Below are positions 1 through 9,921 of a stretch of 35,802 nt of DNA, piece by piece. Origin of the DNA: Phycisphaerales bacterium (GTDB lineage Bacteria; Planctomycetota; Phycisphaerae; Phycisphaerales; UBA1924). The translations under genes were made by a program, and so were the position numbers. Location: the NCBI GenBank assembly GCA_029260315.1, contig JAJDDM010000183.1, positions 1 to 35,802 on the forward strand, given 5' to 3'. The number at the start of each line of letters is the position of its first letter. Position 1 is the stretch's first letter. The notes beneath the pieces were generated by a model, which did not search any database, had not been told where the DNA came from, and saw only the letters and a program-made list of their open reading frames with translations.

Positions 1-23
1 GAGGGCCACAGAGGGCCACGGAG
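1..23. repeat. CACGGAG-type repeat, left copy
   Basis: Reads GAGGGCCACA then GAGGGCCACGGAG, two units of a GGGCCAC(A/G)GAG motif. The same motif recurs in inverted orientation at 607-633, so the two copies bracket the minus-strand gene at 36-578. The family is the CACGGAG repeat also seen at 7241-7345. It may continue beyond the window edge. Confidence 0.7.
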
Positions 24-35
24 ATCAAAGCAGAG

Positions 36-578
36 TCAGGTCGGTTCTCCTCGTATTAGCGTAACGTTGTCCTTGCAAATCCACGGCCACTCCCCGACAT
101 TCTCATCGGTTGGTACCCATTGCATGATGCAGTTAGGCAGCTCGCATGTTGTGCTGGGTCCTCCCCCATCGGGGTAACAGTCCTCGGCACCAAGTAGATG
201 GAGCGCTTCGTGCCAGATAATGTGCATATCGGCTTGAGTCCAGACTGCCGCAATTGGATTCTGGGCTGCACCCCACCTTGCGGCTTGGTTTGAAGACCCC
301 GCCCTGACCGCAAATGGGTGGTTTGGGTCGCATCGAAAGAGAAGCGGTCGAGATTCTCCAAACTCGTTCCACATCCAACTCTGATACGAATCCGCGGCCA
401 ACTCGGCACCAAGCAACTCAACTACTCGTTCTTCGTACTCCTTGGGTAGCCTCTCAACCCGAAGGTCAAGTGCTGCGGGTTCTCGGCGAAGCATCGAGGG
501 AAGTTCCTCGATCGCAGATCTGAACGCGCCTGACACCACGGAATCAGGTACAAGAGATAGGAAGTAGAGTCTTCGCAC
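36..578 (-). CDS. archaemetzincin-like putative zinc metalloprotease
   Basis: A 180-residue protein starting at GTG (578); an in-frame TGA lies four codons upstream, so little extension is possible. Residues 123-133 read HEALHLLGAED, which fits the metzincin zinc motif HExxHxxGxx(H/D). D133 replaces the usual third His, as in snapalysin-type enzymes. Cysteines follow at 134, 145, 150 and 168, and CIM at 150-152 fits the Met-turn. That order (zinc motif, Cys directly after it, a Cys-x-Met, later Cys) resembles archaemetzincins. I see no signal peptide, so a cytoplasmic location is likely. Sampled GC is about 53-55%, against roughly 63-68% in neighbouring genes, and the gene sits between inverted CACGGAG repeats; both suggest acquisition. 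The substrate is unknown. The metalloprotease call rests on motif only and full archaemetzincin membership is uncertain. Confidence 0.6.
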   Translation of the reverse strand: MRRLYFLSLVPDSVVSGAFRSAIEELPSMLRREPAALDLRVERLPKEYEERVVELLGAELAADSYQSWMWNEFGESRPLLFRCDPNHPFAVRAGSSNQAARWGAAQNPIAAVWTQADMHIIWHEALHLLGAEDCYPDGGGPSTTCELPNCIMQWVPTDENVGEWPWICKDNVTLIRGEPT

Positions 579-606
579 CGTCGCATCTCATTGATTCGGT
601 TTTCCC

Positions 607-664
607 CTCCGTGGCCCTCTGTGGTCCTCCGTGTTTCATTCCCCCCTCCGCGCACTCCGCGGTG
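607..664. repeat. CACGGAG-type repeat, right inverted copy
   Basis: On the minus strand, 633-607 reads CACGGAGGACCACAGAGGGC followed by CACGGAG, the inverted counterpart of bases 1-23. A further degenerate unit (CTCCGCGCACTCCGCGGTG) runs to 664, ending next to the peroxiredoxin stop codon at 668. With the left copy it frames the metzincin-like gene as a cassette of about 630 bp. Confidence 0.7.
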
Positions 665-667
665 CAA

Positions 668-1300
668 TCACCCCTTCGGCGCGGGCGTCGTCCGCAAGTA
701 CGGCTTGATCGTCTGATACCCCGGGAACATCTCCTGCGCCTCCTCGTCGCTCACCGCCGGCACGATGATGCAGTCCTCGCCCGCGCGCCAGTTCGCCGGC
801 GTCGCCAGCTTGTGCTGCGCCGTCAGTTGCAGGCTGTCGATCGACCGCAGCAACTCATCGAAGTTCCGCCCCGTGCTCGCCGGGTATGTCAGGCTCAGCT
901 TCACCTTCTTATCCGGGCCGATCACGAAGACGCTGCGCACGGTCATGGTGTCCGCGGCCCCCGCGTCGAGCATGCCGTAGGTCTTTGCAATCGAGCCGTC
1001 GGCGTCGCCGATCATCGGGAAGTTTGGGCGCGCCCCCTGGGTCTGCTCGATGTCATCCGACCACTTCACATGGTCCTCGACGCTGTCGCAGCTCAGCCCG
1101 ATCACCTTGCAGTTGCGACTCTCGAACTCTCTCTTCATCTTCGCAACCTGACCCAGCTCGGTCGTGCACACCGGCGTGAAGTCCTTGGGATGGCTGAACA
1201 GCACGCCCCAGGAATCTCCCAGCCACTCATGGAATCGCAGATCACCCTCGGTCGTCTTGGCCTGAAAGTCCGGCGCTTCCTGTCCCAGTTGGATCCCCAT
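668..1300 (-). CDS. 1-Cys peroxiredoxin (Prx6 subfamily)
   Basis: A 210-residue thiol peroxidase that reduces hydrogen peroxide and organic hydroperoxides in the cytoplasm. The start at 1300 (MGIQLGQEAPDF) is chosen because AGGAG lies 8 nt upstream and because this is where peroxiredoxins normally begin; a longer in-frame reading to 1381 is probably untranslated. The peroxidatic motif PxxxTxxC is P38-KDF-T42-PV-C45. The C-terminal part (NWRAGEDCIIVPAVSDEEA and on through FPGYQTIKPYLR) is typical of the Prx6/AhpC-TSA type with a long C-terminal domain. No resolving Cys pairing is obvious. It lies in the same neighbourhood as a second peroxide-related gene at 2769-3371, with RNase D between them on the same strand as this gene. 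The family assignment is secure; its reductant cannot be seen. Confidence 0.93.
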   Translation of the reverse strand: MGIQLGQEAPDFQAKTTEGDLRFHEWLGDSWGVLFSHPKDFTPVCTTELGQVAKMKREFESRNCKVIGLSCDSVEDHVKWSDDIEQTQGARPNFPMIGDADGSIAKTYGMLDAGAADTMTVRSVFVIGPDKKVKLSLTYPASTGRNFDELLRSIDSLQLTAQHKLATPANWRAGEDCIIVPAVSDEEAQEMFPGYQTIKPYLRTTPAPKG

Positions 1301-1412
1301 CGCGTGTTCTCCTGTTCTCAAATGAACCAGTTCTCTGGCGGCACCAATCCCGCCGACCCAGCCGAACCCCCACGCAGTCAATAATCTAATCGAGCCCGCA
1401 AGCCCGCGTCAA

Positions 1413-2666
1413 TCACGCGAAGCCGAGATCGCGCAGGATCGCCCCGAGCAGCTCCCGGCGCCACCCGCTCAGCAACCGGCTCTCACCCGGATCATCCCCC
1501 AGGATCGAGGCCCCCGCGAGCTGGCGGATCTCCTTCTTGGTCGCCAGCAGGCCCATCGCGATCGATCGTTCCTCGCTCAACCGCACCACCCGCTCGCACG
1601 TCCGCTCGACCGCCGCCTTCTGCTGCTCGCTCAGGCTCCGGCGCTTCGGACGGCGTTCCAACCGATCCGCCCCGGCCCGCTCGATCACGTCAAGAATCTC
1701 ACCGCTCAACTCCGCCTTCACCGTCTTGGGCACGCCCTTGGCGCTCGCCACGCCAGAAGCCGACGAGGGACGGTCCTTCGCCAGCGACAGCAGCCCCTCA
1801 TCCGGCACGAACACCCGCGGCGACAGATCCCGCTCCCTCGCCGACACCTCGCGCCAATCGATCAATCGGCGCAAGACATGCCGCTGACGATTGCTCAGCG
1901 ACCCCGCGCCCTCGGCCTTCAGCCGCCTCGCGTGCGGGTTGGCCTCGTACTCCTCGACCAGCTCCAGCCGCCTGCACTCGGCCAGCAGCCACTCCCGATT
2001 GCCCAGCTCGCTCGCCCGCTCCAAGAGCGCATCGCGCAGCAGCAGCAGGTATCGCACGTCATCCGCGGCATACCGGATCTGCATCTCGCTCAGCGGACGC
2101 GCATCCCACTGGCTGAACTTCAGCCCCGGGCTCAGCGTCGCCTGGGTCACGCTCTCGGCGACCGCGCGCAACGACGAGGGGTACAACATCCCGCAGAACC
2201 CCGCCGCGATCTGCGTGTCGAACACGTTCCTCGGCGGGCCCCCTCCATGGCGGATCGCCAGCTCCAGATCGGGCGTCCCGGCGTGCACCACCTTTTCGAC
2301 CGCCGGATCCTGCAGCAGCGTCCACAACTCCCCAATGTCGAGATCTGACAGAGGGTCGATGATCGCCAGCGTCTCGCTCGTCGCGATCTGCACGAGGCAC
2401 GTCTTTGTGAAATACGTCCGCTCGCCGATGAACTCGGTGTCGAACGCGAACACCCCCCGCTCGCGGATGTGCCCGCAGAGCTCGGCGAGCTCGTCCTGGC
2501 TCTCGATCAGCACCGCCGAGCCCTGCAAGACCAAGTGGTGATTCAGAACCTCAGGCAGCGAGCCGTTGCCCGCTTCCTCATGCAACTCCTCGTGTGCGCG
2601 CAATCGCTTCGGTCGGCGGACCCGCCGGCGGACTTTCGCATCGTCTTGTCCGGGCTCACGACACAT
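1413..2666 (-). CDS. rnd: ribonuclease D
   Basis: A 3'-5' exoribonuclease of the DEDD family acting in tRNA and stable RNA 3' maturation. The exonuclease domain spans roughly residues 48-215. D76 and E78 of FDTEF form motif I, RNVFDTQIAAGF motif II, and YAADDVRYL motif III with the YxxxD signature of DEDDy enzymes. An HRDC-like helical region follows (around SNRQRHVLRRLIDWREVSARERD), and the C-terminus holds a second basic helical segment. Length, 417 residues, is slightly above the family norm because of a basic N-terminal extension of about 45 residues. No ribosome-binding site precedes ATG 2666, so a later start such as a TTG near the LVLQ segment is possible. It is divergent from the selenoprotein candidate, with about 100 bp between the starts. 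Confidence 0.9.
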   Translation of the reverse strand: MCREPGQDDAKVRRRVRRPKRLRAHEELHEEAGNGSLPEVLNHHLVLQGSAVLIESQDELAELCGHIRERGVFAFDTEFIGERTYFTKTCLVQIATSETLAIIDPLSDLDIGELWTLLQDPAVEKVVHAGTPDLELAIRHGGGPPRNVFDTQIAAGFCGMLYPSSLRAVAESVTQATLSPGLKFSQWDARPLSEMQIRYAADDVRYLLLLRDALLERASELGNREWLLAECRRLELVEEYEANPHARRLKAEGAGSLSNRQRHVLRRLIDWREVSARERDLSPRVFVPDEGLLSLAKDRPSSASGVASAKGVPKTVKAELSGEILDVIERAGADRLERRPKRRSLSEQQKAAVERTCERVVRLSEERSIAMGLLATKKEIRQLAGASILGDDPGESRLLSGWRRELLGAILRDLGFA

Positions 2667-2768
2667 CGAGGGTGGGAATCCCCATTCTACGTTCGAGGTG
2701 CTGCTCGCGAGGGAGCCAGTAGGGGCGTATCCCTATCATCGCACCTCTCGGAGAGCGACTGGGGAGCC

Positions 2769-3371
2769 ATGGCGTACATTCGACAGATCGAGCCCGCGGA
2801 CGCCGAGGGGCCCCTCAAGCGGATCTACGACGCCGGCATCCAACGCGCCGGCACGGTCGCCAACATAGTTAAAGTCGTGGGCCTCGATCCTAAGAGCTGC
2901 CAGGCCTCGATGGGCTTCTACGTCGCCATCATGAAGTCCGAGAACGCGCTGGAGCCGCCCACCCGAGAGCTCCTCGCGGCGGTCGTGAGCTGCGTCAACG
3001 ACTGCTTCTACTGAACGCTCAGCCACGCCAGGGACTTCGGTCTGGAGTCCGAGAAGCTGGGGCGCGATCGGTGGTCGGATGTCGAGCGCGTGACGCTGGA
3101 TTACCGCTCGGCGGACCTGAGCGACGCCGAGCGCGCCTGGTGCGACTTCGCCGTCAAGCTCACCCTCACCCCGGGCGCGATGGACGAGGCGGACATCCAG
3201 CGGCTGCAAGAATCCGGCTTTGACGACGAACAGATCACGGTCGCCGTGCAGGTCATCAGCTACTTCAACTACATCAACCGCATCGCCGACGCCCTCGGCG
3301 TGGACCCCGAGCCCTGGATGACCACGACCAAGGACCATTGGCTCGCCGAGAAGCGCTCGGATTGGACGTGA
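2769..3371 (+). CDS. AhpD-like peroxidase-related protein, candidate selenoprotein (in-frame TGA at codon 82)
   Basis: Read through one TGA (3012-3014), this frame encodes a 200-residue protein of the carboxymuconolactone decarboxylase/AhpD superfamily, closest to the uncharacterised peroxidase-related enzymes. The TGA replaces the second Cys of the redox motif: C79-F-Y-TGA82-TLS-H86 against the family pattern CxYCxxxH. Upstream (RELLAAVVSCVNDC) and downstream (YRSADLSDAERAWCDFAVKL, then VVQVISYFNYINRIADALGV-like text) the frame is intact and collinear with the family, with no other lesion. A stem-loop with a GGU-containing loop starts 17 nt after the TGA. Selenocysteine is therefore the best reading; a CxxU centre would act as a thiol- or seleno-peroxidase. 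Start ATG 2769 has a weak GGAG-like sequence upstream. Alternatives are a TGC-to-TGA nonsense mutation or a sequencing error. The selA, selB, selC and selD genes are not in the window. Confidence 0.8.
3028..3060 (+). promoter_or_regulatory. candidate bacterial SECIS element
   Basis: Bases 3032-3038 (GGACTTC) pair with 3044-3050 (GGAGTCC), giving a 7-bp stem with one T-G wobble. It closes a 5-nt loop, GGTCT (3039-3043). The loop begins with GGU, the feature SelB recognises in bacterial SECIS elements. The loop starts 24 nt after the end of the in-frame TGA at 3012-3014, within the usual spacing. A lower helix CCAG (3028-3031) with CTGG (3057-3060) is possible across a 6-nt bulge. The fold was made by eye. 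Confidence 0.65.
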
Positions 3372-3578
3372 TCGCAGGTCCGCGGATCGGCTCGCACCCC
3401 TGCTCCGCCGCTAGGCCTGGCCCGCATTCTATGGCTCGAACGCAGGAGCCTCCGAGCCCGGGAGTGGGTCGCGAAACGGGCTCGGCGCGGATGGGATCGT
3501 CCGGCGCCCTGCTAGAATGCGCCTCGGCGGGCCGGCGTCGTGCCTTCCCGCCCGAGCACCTCTGCGTGAACCGGATCC

Positions 3579-6509
<2,931 letters not shown>

Positions 6510-6513
6510 CGTC

Positions 6514-7263
6514 ATGGCTCGCCCGACGATCCCCGACGCGTCCACGCTGCTCTGCGAGCGCTGCGGCTACGAGATCGGCGGGATTGACAGCGAGCTGTGC
6601 CCCGAGTGCGCCCGCCCGATCGCCGACTCGCTCCCCGAGGCCCGGCGGGGCTCGGCGTTCCAGCGCAACCCCGGCGTGCTGACGTGGCTGCGCACCGGCC
6701 GGGACATGCTGCGGCACCCAGCCCGCGAGTATCGCGCGATCCGCGTCGACCCCGACGATGGCGTGCTGCTCTGGGCGAACTGCGGAGTCGCGGGGATCCT
6801 GCTGGCCCTGGCGTGGCCGGTGATCCAGCACGATCTGATCTCGCCCGGCTCGCCCCTGATCGACTTCATGATCGTCGCGCCGCTCTGCGTGCTCGCCGTG
6901 CGATTGCTCGTCGCGATCGAGCAGTGGGGAACGGTCGTCTTCGGGCGCCGGCGCGGCTGGCGGATCACCAGGCCGATCGCCCGAGCCATCTGCGCCCACG
7001 CGGCGGTCGGCTGGGTCGTCGCGGGAGCTCTGGCGCTCGTGGGCTGGCTCCTCGGCATGCTCCTGGAAACATCGCTGCGGACGGCGGCACTCGGGGCGAT
7101 CCGCCCCGTCGTGATTCTGAGTCCGCAATGGATGCCGGTGGCGGGGATCCTGGTCGGGATGCTCCTCTTCGAGACGCTCAGCTACGTCGGGATGCGCCGG
7201 ATGCGGTTTGTCAATACCGAGTCTCGCCGAAGAAGGGATTCACCACGGAGTTCCACGGAGTGA
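6514..7263 (+). CDS. zinc-ribbon membrane protein
   Basis: A 249-residue hypothetical protein starting 4 nt after the gcvP stop, so probably cotranscribed with gcvP. Residues 14-34 form a zinc ribbon, CERCGYEIGG followed by CPEC, with four Cys ligands; this CGY...CPEC type is common in planctomycetes. Three to four hydrophobic segments follow (around GILLALAWPVI, FMIVAPLCVLAVRLLV, AAVGWVVAGALALVGWLLGML and MPVAGILVGMLLFETL). They indicate an inner-membrane protein with the ribbon probably cytoplasmic. The last dozen residues (RRRRDSPRSSTE) and the TGA stop lie in a CACGGAG repeat that starts at 7241, so the native C-terminus was apparently overwritten or extended by the repeat. The function is unknown; nothing ties it to glycine cleavage beyond position. 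Confidence 0.8.
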   Translation: MARPTIPDASTLLCERCGYEIGGIDSELCPECARPIADSLPEARRGSAFQRNPGVLTWLRTGRDMLRHPAREYRAIRVDPDDGVLLWANCGVAGILLALAWPVIQHDLISPGSPLIDFMIVAPLCVLAVRLLVAIEQWGTVVFGRRRGWRITRPIARAICAHAAVGWVVAGALALVGWLLGMLLETSLRTAALGAIRPVVILSPQWMPVAGILVGMLLFETLSYVGMRRMRFVNTESRRRRDSPRSSTE

Positions 7264-7345
7264 CACGGAGAGGGGAGCGACCGATCGCCGCTCTCATCCC
7301 CAAGTCGGACTCGGACTCCGTGCAACTCCGTGAGACTCCGTGGTA
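7241..7345. repeat. inverted pair of CACGGAG repeats
   Basis: The left arm, 7241-7270, contains three units ending in CACGGAG. The right arm, 7315-7345, is its inverse with three CTCCGTG units. The 44 bp between could be the loop of a long hairpin. The element separates the zinc-ribbon gene, whose stop codon is in the left arm, from ispG, which starts 61 bp after the right arm. It could act as a transcript end or processing site, but no T-run follows. Confidence 0.8.
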
Positions 7346-7405
7346 CGATCTCTCTAGTGACCCGTTCGAACGAACATCGCTCCAGGTCGCGTCATACGAT
7401 GGATC

Positions 7406-8710
7406 GTGACCGGCAGACGACTCACCAGACAGATCGCACTGGGCGATGATCGGACGGGGATCGTCCGCATCGGCGGCGGCGTTCCTGACGCCCGGGGCAA
7501 CCCGACCGAGCCCGCTCCGGTGAGCGTCCAGAGCATGACCAGCGGCTACACGCACGATGTCGCCGCGTGCTTGGCGGAAGTTGAAAAGCTCGCGGCGGCG
7601 GGGGCGGATGTGGTCCGGGTCGCCGTGCCCGAGCGCAAGGACACCGAGGCGCTCAAGGAGATCCTTGTCGAGACGCCCGTGCCGATCGTCGCCGACGTTC
7701 ACTTCCACTTCAAGCGGGCGCTGGAGGCGATCGAGGCGGGGGTCCACAAGATCCGTCTGAACCCGGGCAACATCAGCGATCGCGGGCAGGTCGAGGAGGT
7801 CATCGACGCCTGCAAGCAGGCCAATGGCGGAAAGGGCATCCCGATCCGCGTCGGCGTCAATGAAGGCTCGATCATCGAGCGCAAGGACAAGCAGAAGCGC
7901 CTGAAGGAACTCGGTGCGGTCTTCGGCGACCACAAGCACGGCTACTTCCTCGCGATCATGATCACTAAGCTCGAGGAGTACCTCGATATCTTCCACGAGC
8001 GGGATTTCTACGACATCTGCATCAGCGCCAAGAGCATGGACGCGACGCTCACGATCGACGCGTACACCGAGATCGCCAAGCGCTTCGAGTATCCCCTGCA
8101 CCTGGGCGTCACGCACGCGGGGCCCAAGGAGACCGGCTGCATCCGCTCGGTCGCGGCCCTGGGGACGCTGCTGGCTGGCGGCATCGGCGACACCATCCGC
8201 ATCAGCTACGCCAGCGATCCGGTCTACGAGGTCGAGGACGGGCTGGAGCTGCTCTATTCGCTCGACCTGCGCGAGCGCAAGGGGGCCGAGCTGATCGCGT
8301 GCCCGACCTGCGGCAGGATCCAGGTCGATCTGTTCACGCTCACCCAGGATGTCCGTCAGAAGCTCGCGGACGAAGTTGAGATCCCGATGAAGGTCGCGGT
8401 GATGGGGTGCGTTGTCAACGGCCCGGGCGAAGCCGAGGGAGCCGACGTGGCCGTGTTCGCGGGCGATCGGCGGGGCATCATCTATGTCCAGGGCGAGAAG
8501 GTCGCTAACGTGCCCGAGGCGGAGATTCTGGATCGTCTGCTCGATGAGTGCCGGGGGTTTCAGGATCGGGTGCGCTCGGGCGAGGCGGCGCTGGGCCAGA
8601 AGCGTGTGGACATCGTGCCGCCGGATCCGGTCGGGGAGGTGGGCAGCGGCTGGGAGAAGATGGCCGCCGAGCGGATCAAGGGGGCGGATCTGACGGTGGG
8701 GGAGACGTGA
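7406..8710 (+). CDS. ispG: 4-hydroxy-3-methylbut-2-enyl diphosphate synthase (flavodoxin or ferredoxin dependent)
   Basis: A 434-residue [4Fe-4S] enzyme of the MEP isoprenoid pathway. It converts MEcPP (2-C-methyl-D-erythritol 2,4-cyclodiphosphate) to HMBPP. The N-terminal TIM barrel holds PVSVQSMTSGYTHDV, VVRVAVPERKD, ADVHFHFKRALEAI and HKIRLNPGN. The C-terminal cluster domain has C299-PT-C302, C335 in VMGCVVNGPGEA and E342, the three Cys plus Glu ligands of the family. It is the compact bacterial form without the large insert of plant and chlamydial enzymes. The start is GTG 7406; an ATG at 7399 is in another frame, and no strong ribosome-binding site is visible. The product of the preceding MEP step is made by IspF, encoded at 10453-10959, but the two genes are not in one operon here. 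Confidence 0.95.
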   Translation: MTGRRLTRQIALGDDRTGIVRIGGGVPDARGNPTEPAPVSVQSMTSGYTHDVAACLAEVEKLAAAGADVVRVAVPERKDTEALKEILVETPVPIVADVHFHFKRALEAIEAGVHKIRLNPGNISDRGQVEEVIDACKQANGGKGIPIRVGVNEGSIIERKDKQKRLKELGAVFGDHKHGYFLAIMITKLEEYLDIFHERDFYDICISAKSMDATLTIDAYTEIAKRFEYPLHLGVTHAGPKETGCIRSVAALGTLLAGGIGDTIRISYASDPVYEVEDGLELLYSLDLRERKGAELIACPTCGRIQVDLFTLTQDVRQKLADEVEIPMKVAVMGCVVNGPGEAEGADVAVFAGDRRGIIYVQGEKVANVPEAEILDRLLDECRGFQDRVRSGEAALGQKRVDIVPPDPVGEVGSGWEKMAAERIKGADLTVGET

Positions 8711-8715
8711 CGTGT

Positions 8716-8727
8716 GCGGGCGCCCGC
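8716..8727. repeat. 12-bp perfect palindrome after ispG
   Basis: GCGGGCGCCCGC lies 6 bp after the ispG stop. It has no T-run after it, so it is not a clear intrinsic terminator. It is the first of several palindromes in the 240-bp gap between the convergent ispG and pseudopilin genes. Confidence 0.5.
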
Positions 8728-8740
8728 CCCGTGCCACAGA

Positions 8741-8756
8741 CCGCTGCTCTGAGCGG
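8741..8756. repeat. short hairpin repeat
   Basis: CCGCT (8741-8745) pairs with AGCGG (8752-8756) around GCTCTG. It is flanked by CACAGA on the left and CCGGTG on the right, giving a partly extended stem. This GTGCCACAGACC...type palindrome resembles repeats I associate with planctomycete intergenic DNA. Confidence 0.5.
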
Positions 8757-8780
8757 CCGGTGCTCTCGTGCCCCCATCAT

Positions 8781-8925
8781 CGGAGCCGCGTGCGTAAGCA
8801 CGCGATGGGTGGTCCGATGCGAGCGAGGAACGTTCGTGGAAATCCGCCGAGGCCGCGCGCCATCGCCGAATCGAACGCAACCGGTTGATGTGCGACCCAT
8901 CGCGAGCTTGTGCTCGCGGCTCCGT
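8781..8925. repeat. inverted pair of REP-like hairpins with a covarying stem pair
   Basis: The left copy, 8781-8810, has the stem CGCGTGC (8787-8793), loop GTAA and GCACGCG (8798-8804). The right copy, 8895-8923, is inverted and has CGCGAGC (8901-8907), loop TTGT and GCTCGCG (8912-8918). Flanks are shared: CGGAGC outside and GATGGGT inside. The stems differ by a T-A to A-T exchange on both arms, so pairing is kept. The element fills the gap between convergent genes. Confidence 0.7.
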
Positions 8926-8950
8926 GAAGATGACCGGGCAACTCCAGGAA

Positions 8951-9766
8951 TCACGACCCCGGCGGGCAGTCGCGGTTCGGATTGTCCGCAGGATTGCTCG
9001 GTGAAAGCTTGTAGCGGAAGTCCAGGTCGATCCAGTTGGTCTCATCCTGCAGATCCTCGGACCGTACAAACGTCGCGTGCCCATCCATAAACAGGACGTT
9101 GGCACCCGCGCCATGACGGAACGGATCGATGCGCGCGTTCTGATTATCCGCGCGGACGTGGATGACCTCCCGCACGTCGTAGAAGATCGCGATCCGCCAG
9201 TTCGTCGCGTTGTTGAAGTAGTACTGGTTGTAGTTCCTGTTGTCCGGATCCTCGGCGTAGCCGGTGAGGTAGTACACATCCGACGGGAACTGGATGTCGT
9301 AGCGTTTGTGCATTGGCTTGTATGGACGGGGACGAGCCGGTCGAATAGTGCCGTTGTCAAGCCTCTCGAATCCGAGTCCATTATTCACATAGTGGATCTG
9401 ATGACCATCGTCGAACCGCCGGGCGGGGTCCTTAAAATACGGCGCGTCCTCGAACCAGTCGTTCCGGATCACGTCCCAGCTCTTGAACCCGTCCATGTAT
9501 GGGCGATACGCAAGGGCCCACGGCATGCTGTGGCGATCGTCTTGAGTCGCGCAAAAGTACCCCCCCGCCTCTCGGATGATGTACTCATCAAACTCATCGG
9601 CGTACGCCTGCTGCGCGAAGCCGATCTGGCGCTGGTTGCTCATGCACTGGATCATCTTGGCGGATTTCTTGCCCCCGGCGATCGCCGGCAGCAGAATCCC
9701 GATCAGCACCGCGATGATCGCGATCACGATCAGCAACTCGATCAGCGTAAATGCCCTGGAACGCAT
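8951..9766 (-). CDS. pseudopilin-like protein with prepilin N-terminus and H-X9-DG motif
   Basis: A 271-residue protein starting at ATG 9766, with AGGAGG 7 nt upstream. The N-terminus MRSRAFTLIELLIVIAIIAV is a type II secretion/type IV pilin prepilin signal with the conserved Glu, so prepilin peptidase cleavage before the Phe is expected. A globular domain rich in Tyr, Trp and Asp follows. Near the end, H-GAGANVLFM-DG matches the H-X9-DG motif of the planctomycete prepilin-type family. It is exported and membrane-anchored; a role in a pseudopilus or cell-surface assembly is inferred. It is a clear paralogue of the gene at 10956-11768 (shared FDE(Y/W), FEDAP(Y), IHY(V/A)NNG, DVRE/DIRD segments). 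The terminator at 9867-9888 insulates it from the upstream gene. Any longer in-frame reading upstream of 9766 is not real. Confidence 0.9.
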   Translation of the reverse strand: MRSRAFTLIELLIVIAIIAVLIGILLPAIAGGKKSAKMIQCMSNQRQIGFAQQAYADEFDEYIIREAGGYFCATQDDRHSMPWALAYRPYMDGFKSWDVIRNDWFEDAPYFKDPARRFDDGHQIHYVNNGLGFERLDNGTIRPARPRPYKPMHKRYDIQFPSDVYYLTGYAEDPDNRNYNQYYFNNATNWRIAIFYDVREVIHVRADNQNARIDPFRHGAGANVLFMDGHATFVRSEDLQDETNWIDLDFRYKLSPSNPADNPNRDCPPGS

Positions 9767-9861
9767 CGGCGGACCTCCTGCGCGCCTGGCGCGGCTATCC
9801 CTCACGCAGCCCCTCGGAACCGCCAGAGCATACCAGAAACACCCCGCGAGGTGTCGCAAAG

Positions 9862-9891
9862 AAAAGCCCCCGGCCACACTGCCGGGGGTTT
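9862..9891 (-). terminator. intrinsic terminator
   Basis: CCCCCGGC (9867-9874) pairs with GCCGGGGG (9881-9888) around a 6-nt loop. On the minus strand the stem is followed by CTTTTCTTTGC, a good U-tract, so it ends transcription of the putative lipoprotein gene (stop at 9922). The plus strand has only TTT. Confidence 0.85.
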
Positions 9892-9921
9892 CATTGGTCC
9901 TGATTGGGCTGCTGTCTTCCC

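Noticed and set aside
2769-3371. Nonsense-mutated pseudogene as the reading of the TGA at 3012
   Set aside because: Not excluded, but the TGA is at the redox Cys, no other lesion is present, and a SECIS-like hairpin is correctly spaced; selenocysteine explains all three.
3372-3578. Glycine riboswitch upstream of gcvP
   Set aside because: No recognisable tandem aptamer core in the 207-bp leader; only GC-rich sequence with short stems.
7241-7345. CRISPR-like array
   Set aside because: Units are 9-11 bp and inverted about a centre, with no regular spacers; it is a dispersed palindromic repeat.
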